From positions 277,767,533 to 277,831,532 of the forward strand of contig CM042689.1 of assembly GCA_023614405.1 (NCBI GenBank): a DNA stretch of 64,000 bases, read 5' to 3'. The notes under the pieces were generated by a model. It was not told the DNA's origin and searched no databases. It worked only from the letters and a program-made list of their open reading frames with translations. The translations under genes were made by a program, and so were the position numbers. This document shows positions 11,405-23,230 of this stretch, in pieces. Source of the DNA: Avena insularis. Taxonomy: Eukaryota > Streptophyta > Magnoliopsida > Poales > Poaceae. Within the stretch, counting starts at the first letter, position 1, and every line of letters starts with the position of its first letter.

Positions 11405-13289
11405 CCTCTACAGAGACAGACACCCACTGCGACTTATGCAAAACTAGTTGCATGTCAAGCATGGAACAGGTCTCATGTGCGAGGACATGTAAAGTTTGTC
11501 CGGGCCGCTTCATCCCACTATGCCACCAATATCCAAAGTACAACAAAGAAGCAATAAAATGATCATCATCGCCCACATACTCATATGTGTACTACCCGTG
11601 CAAAGTATCTATGCATAGATCCGGCTCTGATACCACTGTTGGGTTCGCAGCATAGAAAACAAAAAATTTCCTACGATGGGAACAACTATGTACCAAGATC
11701 TATCTACTAGATACAAACAACGGGCGGATGTATATCCGTAGAGAACATACCCTTGAAGACCGACAAACCTTAACGATTCCAAACTCGTGGTTAATGTAGA
11801 CGATCTCTTGCCGATCTCAAGATCGAGAGGAAGTCCTAGAGCCGCAAAACAACAGCGCATCCGTGCTCGCACACACGTTCGAGGCACCGAGCAACCTCCG
11901 CCTCCTCGCTCCAGCGATGCAGCGGAAGCACAACTCTTTCTTGCCGAATAGCCACCGGGAACATGTATCTCGCTAGTCCGAGACCATGGGGGATAAATTC
12001 TAGAGGGGGAGAGAGATCCTTCACGAGGAGGTGCGTGTGAGAGAGAGGGAGGGGGCTCCTTTTATAGGGAGAGGGGGCACCCAAGGGGCCATGCACCCAG
12101 CCATGGGGCTGCCCCCACATCTTCCACATTCATGTGGGTGGACACTCCACTCACTCAAATGCCTTTCAATTCCCTCCACTCAAAAAACCACTCAAATTAC
12201 CATTAAATTTCCACCAAATTTAATGCAAACTCTCATTAAATAAAACTACTTTTATTTATTCAGAATTTTATCAATTACTTTAATGACAAACATTCATATA
12301 TAACCCCTTGCTAGTATTTCATTTTACATGCAGAAACACTTTCTGCAATTTCACCTGAAAACCTGTTTCGGTATCTAGTGAAATAAATTCCTGCACTTGT
12401 TATTCTTTTCGGCATGAAACTTTTGCTCCAAATGGATGTTGGTGTCTCTTACGTGTGTCACCCTATGGTTCGTGAATAATGCGGACATGATCGAGACCCC
12501 TCTCGAATCAATAATCAGAAGCGGGATCTGGAGACCCATACTGACTCCCACACATTCAACGATGACTTTCTTGTGATCGTCGGAACCTTTTATGCTAGTA
12601 TCTTAATCCTTTTGTTTCGCGATATATTACATGTCTGAGATTCGATCATTGGTATCTCCATACCTAGTTTGATCTCGTTACTGACATGCACTCTTTTCTT
12701 GTTCCCGTGATATAACATTCTAGTGATCAAATCACTTGCTTGCAAGCAAATCAATGTGATATCACCGAGAGGGCCCAGAGCATATCTATTCGTCATCGGG
12801 ATGAACAAATTCCATTCTCGATCCATGGGCCTCAACATAACACTTTAGTAGTTTTGAATCCATCTTTATAATCACCCTGTTACGGTGTGACGTTTGATGT
12901 TATCAAGAAACTCTTCCGGTGTTAGTGATTAACATGATCTCATGGTCTAAGGATTAGGATCACTTCGTAAGTTGTTATAGCAATATAAACTCAATGACTT
13001 TGATCGTAATGCTATACTTCGGATGAATGTTCATCACACCATTACACTAATGTTGTGATCCCGTTATTAACAACATCCAATGTCCATGATCAGGAAACCA
13101 TGATCATCTTGTTAATCAACGAGCTAGTTTATGAGAGGCATAACTAGGAACTTTCTGTTTGTTTATTAAACACACATGTATTAACGTTTCCGTATTAATA
13201 CAATTATAGCATGCAAAATAAACATTTATCATAAATAAGGAATACGATAATAACCACTTTATTATTGCCTCTCGGGCATATTCCCTTCA
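11405..13289 (-). mobile_element. BARE/Angela-like Ty1/copia fragment: 5' LTR plus leader
   Basis: In reversed orientation the LTR is 11637-13289 (1653 bp). It starts TGAAGGGAATATGCCC and ends CGAACCCAACA, signatures of BARE/Angela-type copia LTRs. The primer site follows one base later (11623-11635). The rest of the leader (11405-11622) matches the leader of the second copia element at about 19560-19784. A TATA-like box (TATAAAAGG) lies on the minus strand at 12058-12066. The coding region is missing: the element breaks at about 11405 against LTR B. Confidence 0.85.
11623..11635 (-). other. Primer-binding site, initiator-tRNA-Met type
   Basis: Minus-strand TGGTATCAGAGCC, the complement expected for the 3' end of initiator methionine tRNA, one base inside the LTR edge. 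It fixes the orientation and LTR boundary of the copia fragment. Confidence 0.9.
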
Positions 13290-13719
13290 TTCTGACCTTA
13301 GTCTTTTCCTTGCTCGGTATGAAACATGAGTCGGATTTTAAACACCGGCGTGCTGTCTGACAACTTTTCAGACCAGGTCTTGTCACTGACAAGAGTCTCA
13401 TCAACACGACCGTTTGTGGGTCTGTTCCCTACAAAACAGAGCACTGTTTTAATGCTTCACACGAGAATCGAGGGGACGGAGGAGTCGCGAGGAAGCCACC
13501 TTCCTCTCTCCTATACGAATGGCGCAAATCACGCGGTTTGAACGTGAATCTTGACGCAGAGGTAAATAAGAGAGAGAGGAAACCCTTCTCCCCTAGATTC
13601 ATCTCTCCACCATTTCACTTATTGCCTCCTCGTACTCCTCGAGCTCTCTGCACCCATTCTCATTTATGCGCCGTGATAAAACCCCAATCTCCTCCATTCT
13701 TTCATCTTTCCCAAGCGTG
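13290..13719 (+). other. 5' flank of the gypsy-type transposon pseudogene
   Basis: Untranslated stretch between the copia LTR end and the pseudogene start at 13720. It contains short GC-rich and pyrimidine-rich segments (for example 13590-13700). No independent gene or clear LTR edge is recognised. Confidence 0.4.
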
Positions 13720-14918
13720 ATGGCAACAACATCTAGCTCTGGAGCGGTGGTGGCGGAGGGCACGGCGGTGGAGGATGAAAAGAAGATGCAGGGCCTCTAG
13801 GTCCCGAGCGTTATGGACAACGTCGAGCTCCAAGTCATGGAGGACGAGGGCTACCTCGTCGCCGGCGCATGGCGGAGCGCCGTTGTATACGCAACTCCCA
13901 CACCGCGCGACGGCGAGCGAGTGCTTTTCGGCACGCACGTCGACCGCGGACTCAGCCTCCCACCATCAGACTTCTTCATCGAGGTCCTCAAATATTACGG
14001 TGTGCAGCTTCACTATCTTCCTCCCAACTCCCTACTAGAGCTTAGCGCTGAGATAGCTTTGAGCAAGGGGTTTCTTGGCACTAGGCCAAGTCTCACCATT
14101 TTTCGTTACTACTATGGTAACCGGAAGAACTCCATCAGTGCCGGTGTTCCTTACACCATCGGTACTCTTAGCTTAGTCCTCAGGAGAAACCGAGTCTATC
14201 CTAGGATTAATGCTAGTGAGTCAGTTAAACATTGGGCCGGAACCTTCATCTACAATAAGGATATTTCGGCTCATGAAAAGGCGGAAGGTATTTCGGCTTT
14301 CGTCGACGGTGCCGCTCCCGACCAGGAATCATGGGACGTGGAGGCGCCGAAACTTTTAGATATCTTGATCCTCGCCAAGAGGCGGATTGAGTTTCTGATG
14401 AAGCACAAGGGACTCTGTGGATCCGACTTGATCCACTGCTGGCTGGATCGCCGGATCCAACCTCTGCAGTATCACAGAGATCGCCTCATGCACACATTCA
14501 CCAGAGACAAGAAGCACAGCATGTAGGTCAGCCCACATCGTATTCCGCCAAAGGATTATAAGACCCGCATGTAGTTTTTGATCAAGGAGAGAGTGGAGAG
14601 AAAAGTTCCGGATGTCTCCCTGAAGATGTTTATGTCTATTCGTCCTCTGACTCCGGTAAATATTTCGACTCTGTCTTTGCGTTTTGTCATTCTTTTCTGT
14701 CTTTTCCTCTGACTCTATTTTTACCGAGGCTTTTCGACTTATCAGCTCGAGAAGCTCCTCGAGTCTGAGTTAGCCCCACTAGAGGGCTATCTTTCAGACA
14801 ATCGAGAGGCAACGAAGGATGATGAGGTGCAAGAAGTTCCTGCCTCTGCTTCCAAGAAGCGCAAGGCCAAGGAGGTTGTTATCACTTCTGGCAGCCAACT
14901 GTTGCCAGTAGTTAAAAG
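13720..14918 (+). pseudogene. 'Putative gypsy-type transposon' domain protein (Transposase_28-like), broken
   Basis: The frame from ATG 13720 reads MATTSSSG, has TAG at 13798-13800, then 13801-14523 open. It contains YLVAGAWR, LPPSDFFIEVLKYYGVQLHYLPPNS and GTRPSLTIFRYYYG in separate stretches, typical of a large grass family labelled putative gypsy-type transposon (PF04195). TAG at 14524-14526 and a second TAG about 45 bases on interrupt it. The frame then runs to a likely donor CCG|GTAAAT at 14657/14658. An acceptor TTATCAG at 14745 opens a second Lys/Glu-rich exon (14746-14918) closed by AAAAG|GTAAGC. The biochemical role of the family is not known to me; it is carried by large nonautonomous or Tat-like gypsy elements. 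At least three nonsense changes make it dead. Confidence 0.7.
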
Positions 14919-14989
14919 GTAAGCACCTTGTAAGTATTGCCGTACTTTATACATTTCTTTATTATTTTTCTTCTTCTTTGACTGCCCAG

Positions 14990-15725
14990 TAGCCTTAATG
15001 TGCGTACCGGTGGCAAAGACGGCTTTTGGTTCGGTACCGGGAGATAAACTTCTGTCGGTAGTTTCCGTAGTGGTTGGCTTATGGACCTCGGACGAGTCTC
15101 CGGTATCCATGTCATCTTGCGAGGTGTAGTATTCGTCCATGCTATCGTACGGACGCGGAGGTTTTTTCGGCTCACCTTGCGCTGGTTTGGAGGCGTACTC
15201 TTCTTCGTACTCCTCCATCTCCTTCTCGAAGTCTCAAAGTTCCAACAACATTATTGACTCCTGAGGGGAACCAGGTAAGTCCGTTTTTTCTTTGATTGCA
15301 TAGAGAACTAAATCGTTTCCGGCTCCAGCATCGACAGAGTCGGATCTAGAGCTTACGTGGTTTACGAAGCAGTGCTTCTTCTTGTTCATGTTCTTAAGGT
15401 AGCGGCACAGCTAGGTTTTCGCCTCTTCCATCTCAAAGATTTCCTTGATAACTGCGATTGCTTCGTAATCCATGTAGGGGCGTTTCGTCATCTTCTTTAT
15501 CATGTGCCTCAAGAGTGTTTTTTCTGCTACGACATCGGTAGGACCGGATCCTAAGCGGATATATTCCTCATCCGTGTACCTGATCTCCATGGGGAGATCA
15601 GATCCAAAATTTTCTTCCACCACTTCTTCCTCTGCACGAGAGGGCTGGGTGGGTTCGAGTTTTTTCGAGATCTTGAACTCTTCTGCCTCTGTGGACAGAG
15701 CAGATCCGGATTTTTCTTCCGCCAT
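14990..15725 (-). pseudogene. Acidic gag-like remnant of the reversed gypsy fragment
   Basis: One minus-strand frame begins MAEEKSGSALS at 15725 and continues as a Glu-rich, then Pro/Asp-rich protein (15411-15725 and 15001-15218) with several stops between 15218 and 15411. The C-terminal part is Lys-rich. I do not recognise a defined domain. Position just inside the LTR and primer site makes it the first ORF of the element, hence gag-like. A run of 13 G (15749-15761; C on the coding strand) lies about 25 bases before the start. Confidence 0.45.
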
Positions 15726-15958
15726 GGTCATCACCTCAAGCATGGGCTGGGGGGGGGGGGGTCAGCGAAACTAAGGTAGATATCGATCTCGCCGATGGGC
15801 ATGATCGTGTAGGTTGTCATAGGATTGCTAGCCAGAATCCAAATGTCGTCAAGAAGAACAAGAGGGACATCACTGGCTTAGACCATGCGACCCATAGAGA
15901 TTGTTTCGCCGATTCCTACATGCGGAGATTCCGCCTGGAACGAAGCTCCGAAAGTCAC

Positions 15959-15980
15959 CGGCCCCACGGTGGGCACCAAC
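15959..15980 (-). other. Primer-site-like block of the reversed gypsy fragment
   Basis: Minus-strand GTTGGTGCCCACCGTGGGGC, a form common next to grass gypsy LTR ends. I cannot assign the tRNA with certainty. Confidence 0.5.
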
Positions 15981-15991
15981 TATCGTCGGAT

Positions 15992-16504
15992 TGTTGACAA
16001 GTACGCCATAGGGGGTCTTGGTGGCATTGAGAAGATGGGGTGTGAGACATCGGATGTTCCGGGAACGGTGAACACAAGTTTACCCAGGTTTAGATCCGAT
16101 TGCGGTGATCGGATCCTACTCCTGCTAGCAACCCAGTAATATATCAGCGAGAGCCGGATGTTACAATGGATTACAAAAGAGGTTCGCCTGTGCGAATAGG
16201 CTATGGGGTTGTTAGATTGGTTGTGCCCTAAAGGCTCCCATAGGACCGATTTATATAGTCACCGGGACCTAGTGTTACAGGAGAGACCTATCCGGCTACG
16301 CAACAGAGTCAGTAACTAGATACAGCTTGGACTACAAGTAATAGTACAGACCTAAGTCGGTAACTCTTATGGGCCTTGTCGTAGACGGAAGTGGCTCCTC
16401 CTCTTTCTCTGACTGGGCCGCCTGTGAAGCAAAGCTCTAACCCGTTGGTAGGCCACCCTGGTCAGTGAGTCATGTGGGTATACCCGAAAAGTATATCCCT
16501 GACA
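15992..16504 (-). repeat. LTR (~0.5 kb) of the reversed gypsy fragment
   Basis: It runs from TGTCAGGGATATAC (minus strand, from 16504) to about TCAACA at 15992, with a TATA-like TATATAA on the minus strand at 16251-16257. The inner boundary is uncertain by about 12 bases. Confidence 0.6.
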
Positions 16505-17161
16505 CACTTGAATTTGATGTAGGTTCACCGTGTCTTTGCCCAAGAGAAAATAACTGATCATTGATCCATCGGAGGCATCAGGCTCATTATATCAAATCCC
16601 TACGACGATTAAATAAAATATCAAGAATATCTGCTTACAGCAAAAACTTCGGCTTACAGCTAAATAGTGTTTTGAGACTCAACCCAAATCTATGATTCAG
16701 AGAGAGTATCGGGGGATACTCACATGGGTATTACCTATCAGGTCCCTATGGTTACTTACCCTAGGCGCATAAAAGATTACGGCCCATAAAGGACCAAAGG
16801 AATCCAAGAAGCACATGATTAATAAAGGTTTTCTTTACCGATCAAGGAATAGTCATGAACCAACATAGAGTTCGCATTATACTTGTAAACTTGTAGCCTC
16901 TCAAGATACGGCTCCAAGACCGAGCCTCTCATATAAAGGATGGGAGGACCCGACGAAGGGAGCACCCTTAGCTTTCCTGCAATCCGCTTTGACCAAGGTC
17001 ACAGCTATCGAACCGACGACTTTGTAATCGAGCTTTTCCCATAATTAGACTATGTAAACTTCCTTGTTTGTATGATCAGCCGATAAAATCCCCAATGCTC
17101 TCTTTTCCATGAAACCCTAAGTCCTTAACAATGGGCATTGCCGAGGTTACCCCTCGTCACA
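16505..17161 (+). repeat. Gypsy LTR-like remnant
   Basis: Contains CTCATATAAAGGATGGGAGG (TATA-like, about 16928-16947). It ends GGGCATTGCCGAGG...CCTCGTCACA near 17161, forms I associate with grass gypsy LTR ends. No primer site or coding sequence follows, so it is a solo or truncated LTR, perhaps of the element carrying the Transposase_28-like gene. Confidence 0.4.
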
Positions 17162-18122
17162 TAGTCTTACTAAGAATGCACCACAAATACTTACTATTCA
17201 CAACGATCTCGAACTATCAAGATCTCTAGAAACTCGAGCTTTTCATATCTCATATGCTGCTGTTTCCACGAATCTTTAAGAAGTTCCTTACGTTTATTAA
17301 GTGTTTACTATTTCAATCTATAACCCTAATATCTAACGTTAATCCTAGTGGAATTTATTTTAGACCATATGTATACTATACACTATGATTATGATGTATT
17401 AGACATATCAATACTATTTGATTGGTCCAATAACCATAATTTGTGAAACTATTTTCCACAAGTACTTATATGACAATTTGCTATTAACTTGAATTCGAAG
17501 TCACTTGCATCAAATCGCAAAGAATTTGAAATTCCTGTTAATTTTCTATCTACCTTGATTCTGAATTTTTTTGAACGATTCAAATAGTTTCAAAATTCAT
17601 GTTTGGATATCTTTTGGCAAATTTCATGTTTCATAAATGCTTTATTATCATATAGATTAAGGACTAGAATAACTTGTTTGTAATTACAATGTGAATCATA
17701 AAAGAAATTATTCATTGAAAAGGAACAACTCATTGTTTCTCATTAATATGAATGACCGTCTCGCAATAAGCAAGGCACACTAACATGGTTCACAAACTTG
17801 ATTACAAATCCTTCTATTCAAATCTTCTAATCCTAATGATAAACTTCGAGGGAAGGAGCGTCGTCGGCCTTTAACCAGATTGTTTGCCATTATCACACCA
17901 TTAGTGCCTCATTCCATCAGCAACTCTTACGCAGAGGGTCCTATTTTCAAATAAAAACAGGGTAAGTATCCAATACTTGAAACTGCATAACTGTTTTATG
18001 GAAATATTTATTACTTGTATATCAAAATATACCTTCTATGTTGACATCCATCCCAACCTTGGGTTCGACCTTGGTAGTCCTTAGATTGGCTATAACCTCG
18101 CGAAAGATATATAATATACCTG
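17162..18122. other. AT-rich stretch, nothing recognised
   Basis: No open frame of note, no LTR edge and no repeat that I can name. It may be degraded internal sequence of the reversed copia element to its right. Confidence 0.4.
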
Positions 18123-18665
18123 TCACGACGTAGTAGGTAACAATGTATTTGCAATTTGGGGGGTGAACGCAACACCCCCAAATATTGCAAAGTCTTCAGT
18201 CAGCCGGATACCCATGTCATCCTTAAGACATTCATGGAGTTCTTCCATGGTGTCCAGGTGGCATTCCAAGCTTTGGTTTTCTTCCATCTTGATGGAGACA
18301 AACTCCTTCATGTACTCATATCGCATGCGTTAAATCTCAGCTGGAAACATGCTCTTCAATCCATCAAGCATATAATTTGTGTCAATTTCCCAGAAGGGTA
18401 TTCTCTAGCGAGGTTCCATGGCATGGATAATGGTGTACTTGACAACCATAAACGTATTGTGGCGGTCGCGAAGAGTCGCATATTCATTTCCGTTGGAGTC
18501 ATCGGGGAAATCTTCTAGGGGCTCACGAAGGAGATAGAGAAGATTTTTTTCTATGAGGGTCCTTCTGAGGCGTTGGTACCATTCGATGAAATTTGACCCA
18601 TCCAGCTTAAGTTTCTTCCCGTTCATAAATGGACCAAAGATGTCCTGAATCGAGGGGATGGCCAT
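18123..18665 (-). pseudogene. Copia gag N-terminal remnant
   Basis: One minus-strand frame from 18665 (MAIPSIQDIFGPF) to 18123. Residues LDGSNFIEWYQRLRRTL and later YEYMKEFVSIKMEENQSL resemble the capsid-like gag domain of Ty1/copia elements, which typically starts with a GxNFxxW motif. Two stops split it: TAG at 18405-18407 and TAA near 18330. It ends before any zinc knuckle, so only the N-terminal half of gag remains. Confidence 0.65.
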
Positions 18666-19798
18666 AATCTATAAGACATTTGCAAAAGGACTTAGACTAA
18701 GTTCATAATTGGAGTTTAAATTTGTAATCATATTATCAAAATAGCTCCCACTTAATATATCATCCCTAAAGATAGTTTAGTGATTACATGACCCCTTTAC
18801 ACCACATCATCCCAGATCGTCACTGCCTTTGATGCGGTTGCCAGGGTGGACTATATCCGTCGATCACATCATCCATGTGACCCGCGCTTGATCTTTCAAC
18901 CTCGTGTTCTGAGGCCATGTTTGTACATGCTAGGATACCCAACTCAACCATAGTGTATTCGATGTTTATACATGGCCTGCACCACCGTATGTGAACGTGG
19001 ATATGTCTAACACCCGATCGTCACGTGTGCCTCATAATGGAGAAATTTCTTGGTGATGCACACTAAGGGAGAACACAATATTGGTATTAATTAGGGATCA
19101 TCCTATTTAAATGCTACCATTGTGTATCTAATACTAGCACTCAGAACAATATACACACAAATATTAATCATATGTAATCTAAATGTGACGTGACATGGTT
19201 GTCTTCGCACTCCATGTCTCTATAAGGTGATCCGGCATGATCTCCATCAGGCCACCGGTTAAACGCCAAGTCCACGACACCACTGGTCTTGTCTTTGATA
19301 TTCATGATGACTATTACTATACTACTTAGTAATAGGAAAAGAAAACTATCTTACCTTATTCACAACTACAACCATATCACATCACAGAGCCTTCCCTACA
19401 ACATAAAGTTAGACGCATCTACTTTATTTATTATAGATTTTACGTGGCTATTTAGGCTTTCATAATAGAATGTTTCAGCCTACAAACTTCCAACCACAAC
19501 ATGGATACAATAGTTGTTTATACTACACCCCTTTCGAGGCCTTCTATTGTAGATGTTACATTAACTACTGTGAGAGAGACATACACCCGCTAGCCACTTA
19601 TACGGTACAAGTTGTATGTCGAGCGTGGAACCAGTCTCGCGTAAGATTACGCGTAAGGTCGGTCTGGGACGCTTCATCTCTTAGTACCGCGATATAAACA
19701 AATACATGTGGGAAGGTAACAACTTAGGTATCAATGCCCACACTCTGCATGTTCTATCCGCACTCGCATACTACGCATAGATCAGGCTCTGATACCAC
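18666..19798 (-). other. Untranslated leader of the reversed copia element
   Basis: Lies between gag remnant and LTR. The stretch 19560-19784 aligns by eye with 11409-11622 of the other copia fragment. It contains the primer site 19785-19797 and no coding sequence. Confidence 0.6.
19785..19797 (-). other. Primer-binding site, initiator-tRNA-Met type
   Basis: Minus-strand TGGTATCAGAGCC one base inside the LTR edge at 19799. Confidence 0.9.
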
Positions 19799-22700
19799 TG
19801 AAGGGGTTCCGTTGAAGAAAACAAAAGTTTACTATGCGAGACACCCTAATTGCCCAAGGATCTATCTATTAGTAATTCAATAATGGAGGAAGACAGCAAT
19901 AACGTACCCTTGTATACTGAGAGAGCGTTACGCTCATGCAGGAGCGTGGATGATGTAGTCGTACCCGTCTAACCTCAATGTTGTGAAGCTCCTCGCACGT
20001 CACCCCTTGTCTAGGTCCTTGCACGACGGTCAGGTCACCACACTTGGTAGCTCCCTCCGAGTTCTCACACACATATGATGCAAGAAAATGACTCCCATAC
20101 TTGGATCCCTGTTAAGGTTGCAGAAGTAGAACACCTGACTGGAATCCCTACAACACAACGGCGTGCCATAGCGATGTTGACTTCATGTGTACAATCCTTT
20201 CTTCGAGACCGTGCCACCGCAAATACAACTGAGAGAGAGGGAGTTTTTCTATAAATAAAAGTGTCTTAGATAATATCTTAATTGGTGTGTTTAATCCCTC
20301 CCATGGGTACACCTTTATATAGGCGGAGGGAGGTGTACCCTCCCCTTTGGGTGTCCCATGTGGGACTAAAAATACAATGGAATAAAAGGGAGAATGGGAG
20401 CCAGCCGGCTTGGCTCAAGGCGGTGTCCGGGTGGGACACCTGCCTCATGCCGACCCAGCAGCGGCAGCGTCAGGGGATGGGTGGGCTTGCAGCCAAAGCG
20501 CACGGCCTGCCAGCAGCCCGCGGTGGCCTCGACAGCGGAGAGGCAGCAGCCAGGTAGGCCTTTTGGCGTGGCCCACCACGCGCCAGCAGGCACGCGCTCC
20601 TTCCTGCACGCCCCTGCGCTCGAGTGGGCCGGGTGGCTGCAACCCGCAACGACGACCGGCTAAGTGCCGCCCCGTGCAACGCCTAGTGGACACCCGCCCT
20701 CCTGTGTTGGACATCTGGGGCCCACCAGTGCGACTGTGTGCTGTTTTTCTGCCCCTTTTCGGGTGGCTTCCTCCTAGGCCAATTCCCTTTGTGGTTTTGG
20801 CCTAATAAGGAAGTCGCCCTATACATTTTAATTGAAATATTTATTTAGTATATATTAATTTGCAATTAACATATAATAAATGAATATTATAAATTTCCAT
20901 TTATCCGAAACACCTTTTGGACTTTTTCCTCCTTTCTTTCTCCAAACAACTTTGGATCTCTCCAGAACGATTCCGGTTTCACTCTCTTTTGTGATTCCAT
21001 CTTACAGGAAGATCTGCAAGCGTTGTAGTGCCCTTAAGCGTGTTTCCTCTATGGTTAATGAATGTCATGGACATGATTATTGGAGATATGCCCAAGAGAC
21101 AATAATAAAGTGGTTATTATCATATCTTTATGTTTATGATAAATTTTTACATCCCATGCTATAATTGTATTAACCGGAAACATTAATAATTGTGTGTTTT
21201 GTAAACATATAAGAGCCCCTAGTAAGCCTCTTGTTAAACTAGCTTGTTGATTAATAGATGATCATGGTTTCCTGATCATGGACATTAGATGTTATTAATA
21301 ACAAGATCATATCATTAGGAGAATGATGTGATGGACATACTCCTATATTTAGCATAGCATAAGATCAAGTCATTTAGAGTTCATTTCCTACAAGCTTTCA
21401 AATACATAGTAACCTAATCCTTTGACCATGAGATCATGTTAATCACCATCACTAGATGGATGCTTTGATGACATTAAACACCACTTTCGTAACAGGGTGG
21501 TTATAAAGGTGGCATTAGGTATTCTAAAAGTATGGATTGAAGAGCATGGATCAAGAGTGGGATTTGTCCATCCATATGACAAATAGATATACTCTGGGCC
21601 CTCTCGGTGGAATGTCATCCAATTGTCTTGCAAGCATGTGACTAGGTCACAAGGGATGTCATATCATGGAACGAGTAAAGAGTACTTATCGGTAACGAGG
21701 TTGAACTGGGTATAGAGATACCGACGATCAAACCTTGGATAAATAAAGTATCACGGGACAAAGGGAATCAACACCGTATGTAAATGGTTCATTCGATCAC
21801 GAAGTCATCGTAGAAATATGTGGGAGCCATTAAGGATTTCCAGATCCCACTATTGGTTATTGATCGGAGAGGTGTCTCGATCATGTCTACATAGTTCACA
21901 AACCGTAAGGAGATACACTTAAGGATTCGATGTTGTTTGAAGTAGATATGGAATGTGAGTTGGAGACCTAATGTTGTTCGGAGTCTCGGATTTGATCCAG
22001 GACGTCACGAGGATATCCGGAATGGTTCGGAGAATAAGATTCATATAAGGAAAGTGGTTTTCTAGGGTTCGGAAATGTTTTCGATCTTTTGACCGGAAGC
22101 TTCTAGAATGTTCTGGAAGGTCCACCACCCCGGGAGGGGTCACTTGGGATGTGGAATGCCCTAGGGGATGGCCGCACCAAACCCTAAAGGGCCAATTCGG
22201 CCAAGACTAGTAAAAGGATCAAACCCTAGTTTGAATAGTCATATCCTAGTTTGAAAAGTCAAACTATAGTTTTTGGTAAGAAGGAAGACTTGTTGGAATA
22301 GGTTTCAAGCTCTTTCCTTGGTGGCCGCGTTGGGGAGGGACTCGACTAGGGCTAGGAACACCCTTGGCCTCCCCCCAACCTATATAAGGAGGGGTAGGGG
22401 CACACCCCCTTGACCCATTGTCCCTGGCGCCTAAACCCTAGTCGTCGCCTACCCCTCTCTCCTCCACCGCACTACTCTGGCTTTGGCGAAGCTCTGCAGA
22501 AATCTCTCTTCCTCCACCACCACCACCACCACACCGTCGTGTTGTTGGGATTCCGAGGGGATCTACTACCTCTGCTGCCTGCTAGAACAAGGGAGAGGAA
22601 GGTCTTCATCGACTACCGTACGTGTGACCGACTACAGAAGCGCTACCGGAACGTGGCGCCGGAAGGATCGTCTACACGATCTTGAGATCTACAAGTGATC

Positions 22701-23230
22701 GACTACATAAACCACAAGAACTTGATCTCGTTAAACGCTTTGGATCTACGAGGGTTAGTTCTCTACAATCTCGTTGCACCGATCTCATAGATTAGATCTT
22801 GGCTTTGCCATAGATTGGATCTTGGTTTTGTGTGTTCATGCGATAGAATTTTCTTGTTTTCCATGATATGAACCCCACAATGATCTCCATCAATGATTAA
22901 TAGTGGGATTGGGATGCCCATATTAACCCATATGCACTCCATGAATCAACATCGTGTTGAACCTTAAATGCTCGTGTCCCATTCCTTTTGTGTCTGTTAT
23001 CTTGCATTGCCTAAGATTTGATCAATGACATCACCATGTCAGGTTTAACCCCGTTACCGACAATTGCTACTTTACTTGTTCTGATTGATATCCCGTGACC
23101 TAGTGACATGCTGCGCAGCTTATGGATATAAATTATCCGAGTGGGCCGAGAGTATCTTACGTAACACGGATGTACAAATCCCGCTCTTGACACAAACGCC
23201 TCAACTTGCCCCTTTGAAGTACTCAATCAC
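19799..23230 (-). repeat. Copia LTR, interrupted at 21078-22879
   Basis: The inner edge is TGAAGGGGTTCC at 19799. The promoter is on the minus strand with CTATATAAAGG at 20312-20322, followed downstream by a GC-rich leader (20394-20720) whose open frames I consider spurious. The LTR resumes after the solo LTR at 22885 and is cut at 23230 by the Athila-type element. Confidence 0.7.
21078..22879 (+). mobile_element. Solo copia LTR (Angela/WIS-like), TSD ATGAT
   Basis: It starts TATTGGAGATATGCCC and ends GAACCCCACA, 1802 bp, flanked by ATGAT at 21073-21077 and 22880-22884. The left terminus is TA rather than the usual TG. The promoter TATATAAGG is at 22381-22389. Removing it rejoins the host LTR in a way that matches the copia LTR near 12490. 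No internal domain is present, so it is a product of LTR-LTR recombination. Confidence 0.85.

Larger units (their letters stand above)
14940..16504 (-). mobile_element. Reversed Ty3/gypsy fragment with short LTR
   Basis: Reading the minus strand, an LTR begins TGTCAGGGATATAC at 16504. It is followed by a primer-site-like GTTGGTGCCCACCGTGGGG, and an acidic gag-like frame runs left until it meets the Transposase_28-like gene around 14930-14990, where the element is cut. The five bases after the LTR (CACTT, 16505-16509) would be half of a target duplication; the other half is lost. Confidence 0.65.
18123..23230 (-). mobile_element. Reversed Ty1/copia fragment: LTR, leader and broken gag
   Basis: Minus-strand order is LTR (19799-23230, interrupted by a solo LTR), primer site, leader homologous to the copia leader at 11405-11636, then a gag remnant ending at 18123. 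Polymerase is absent. The Athila-type element starting at 23231 cuts the outer end of the LTR. The missing tip, about 0.4 kb judged against the LTR at 11637-13289, does not reappear on the far side. Confidence 0.75.

Noticed and set aside
20282..20805. Several overlapping GC-rich ORFs
   Set aside because: They lie in the leader part of a reversed copia LTR and are open on both strands; composition artefact.
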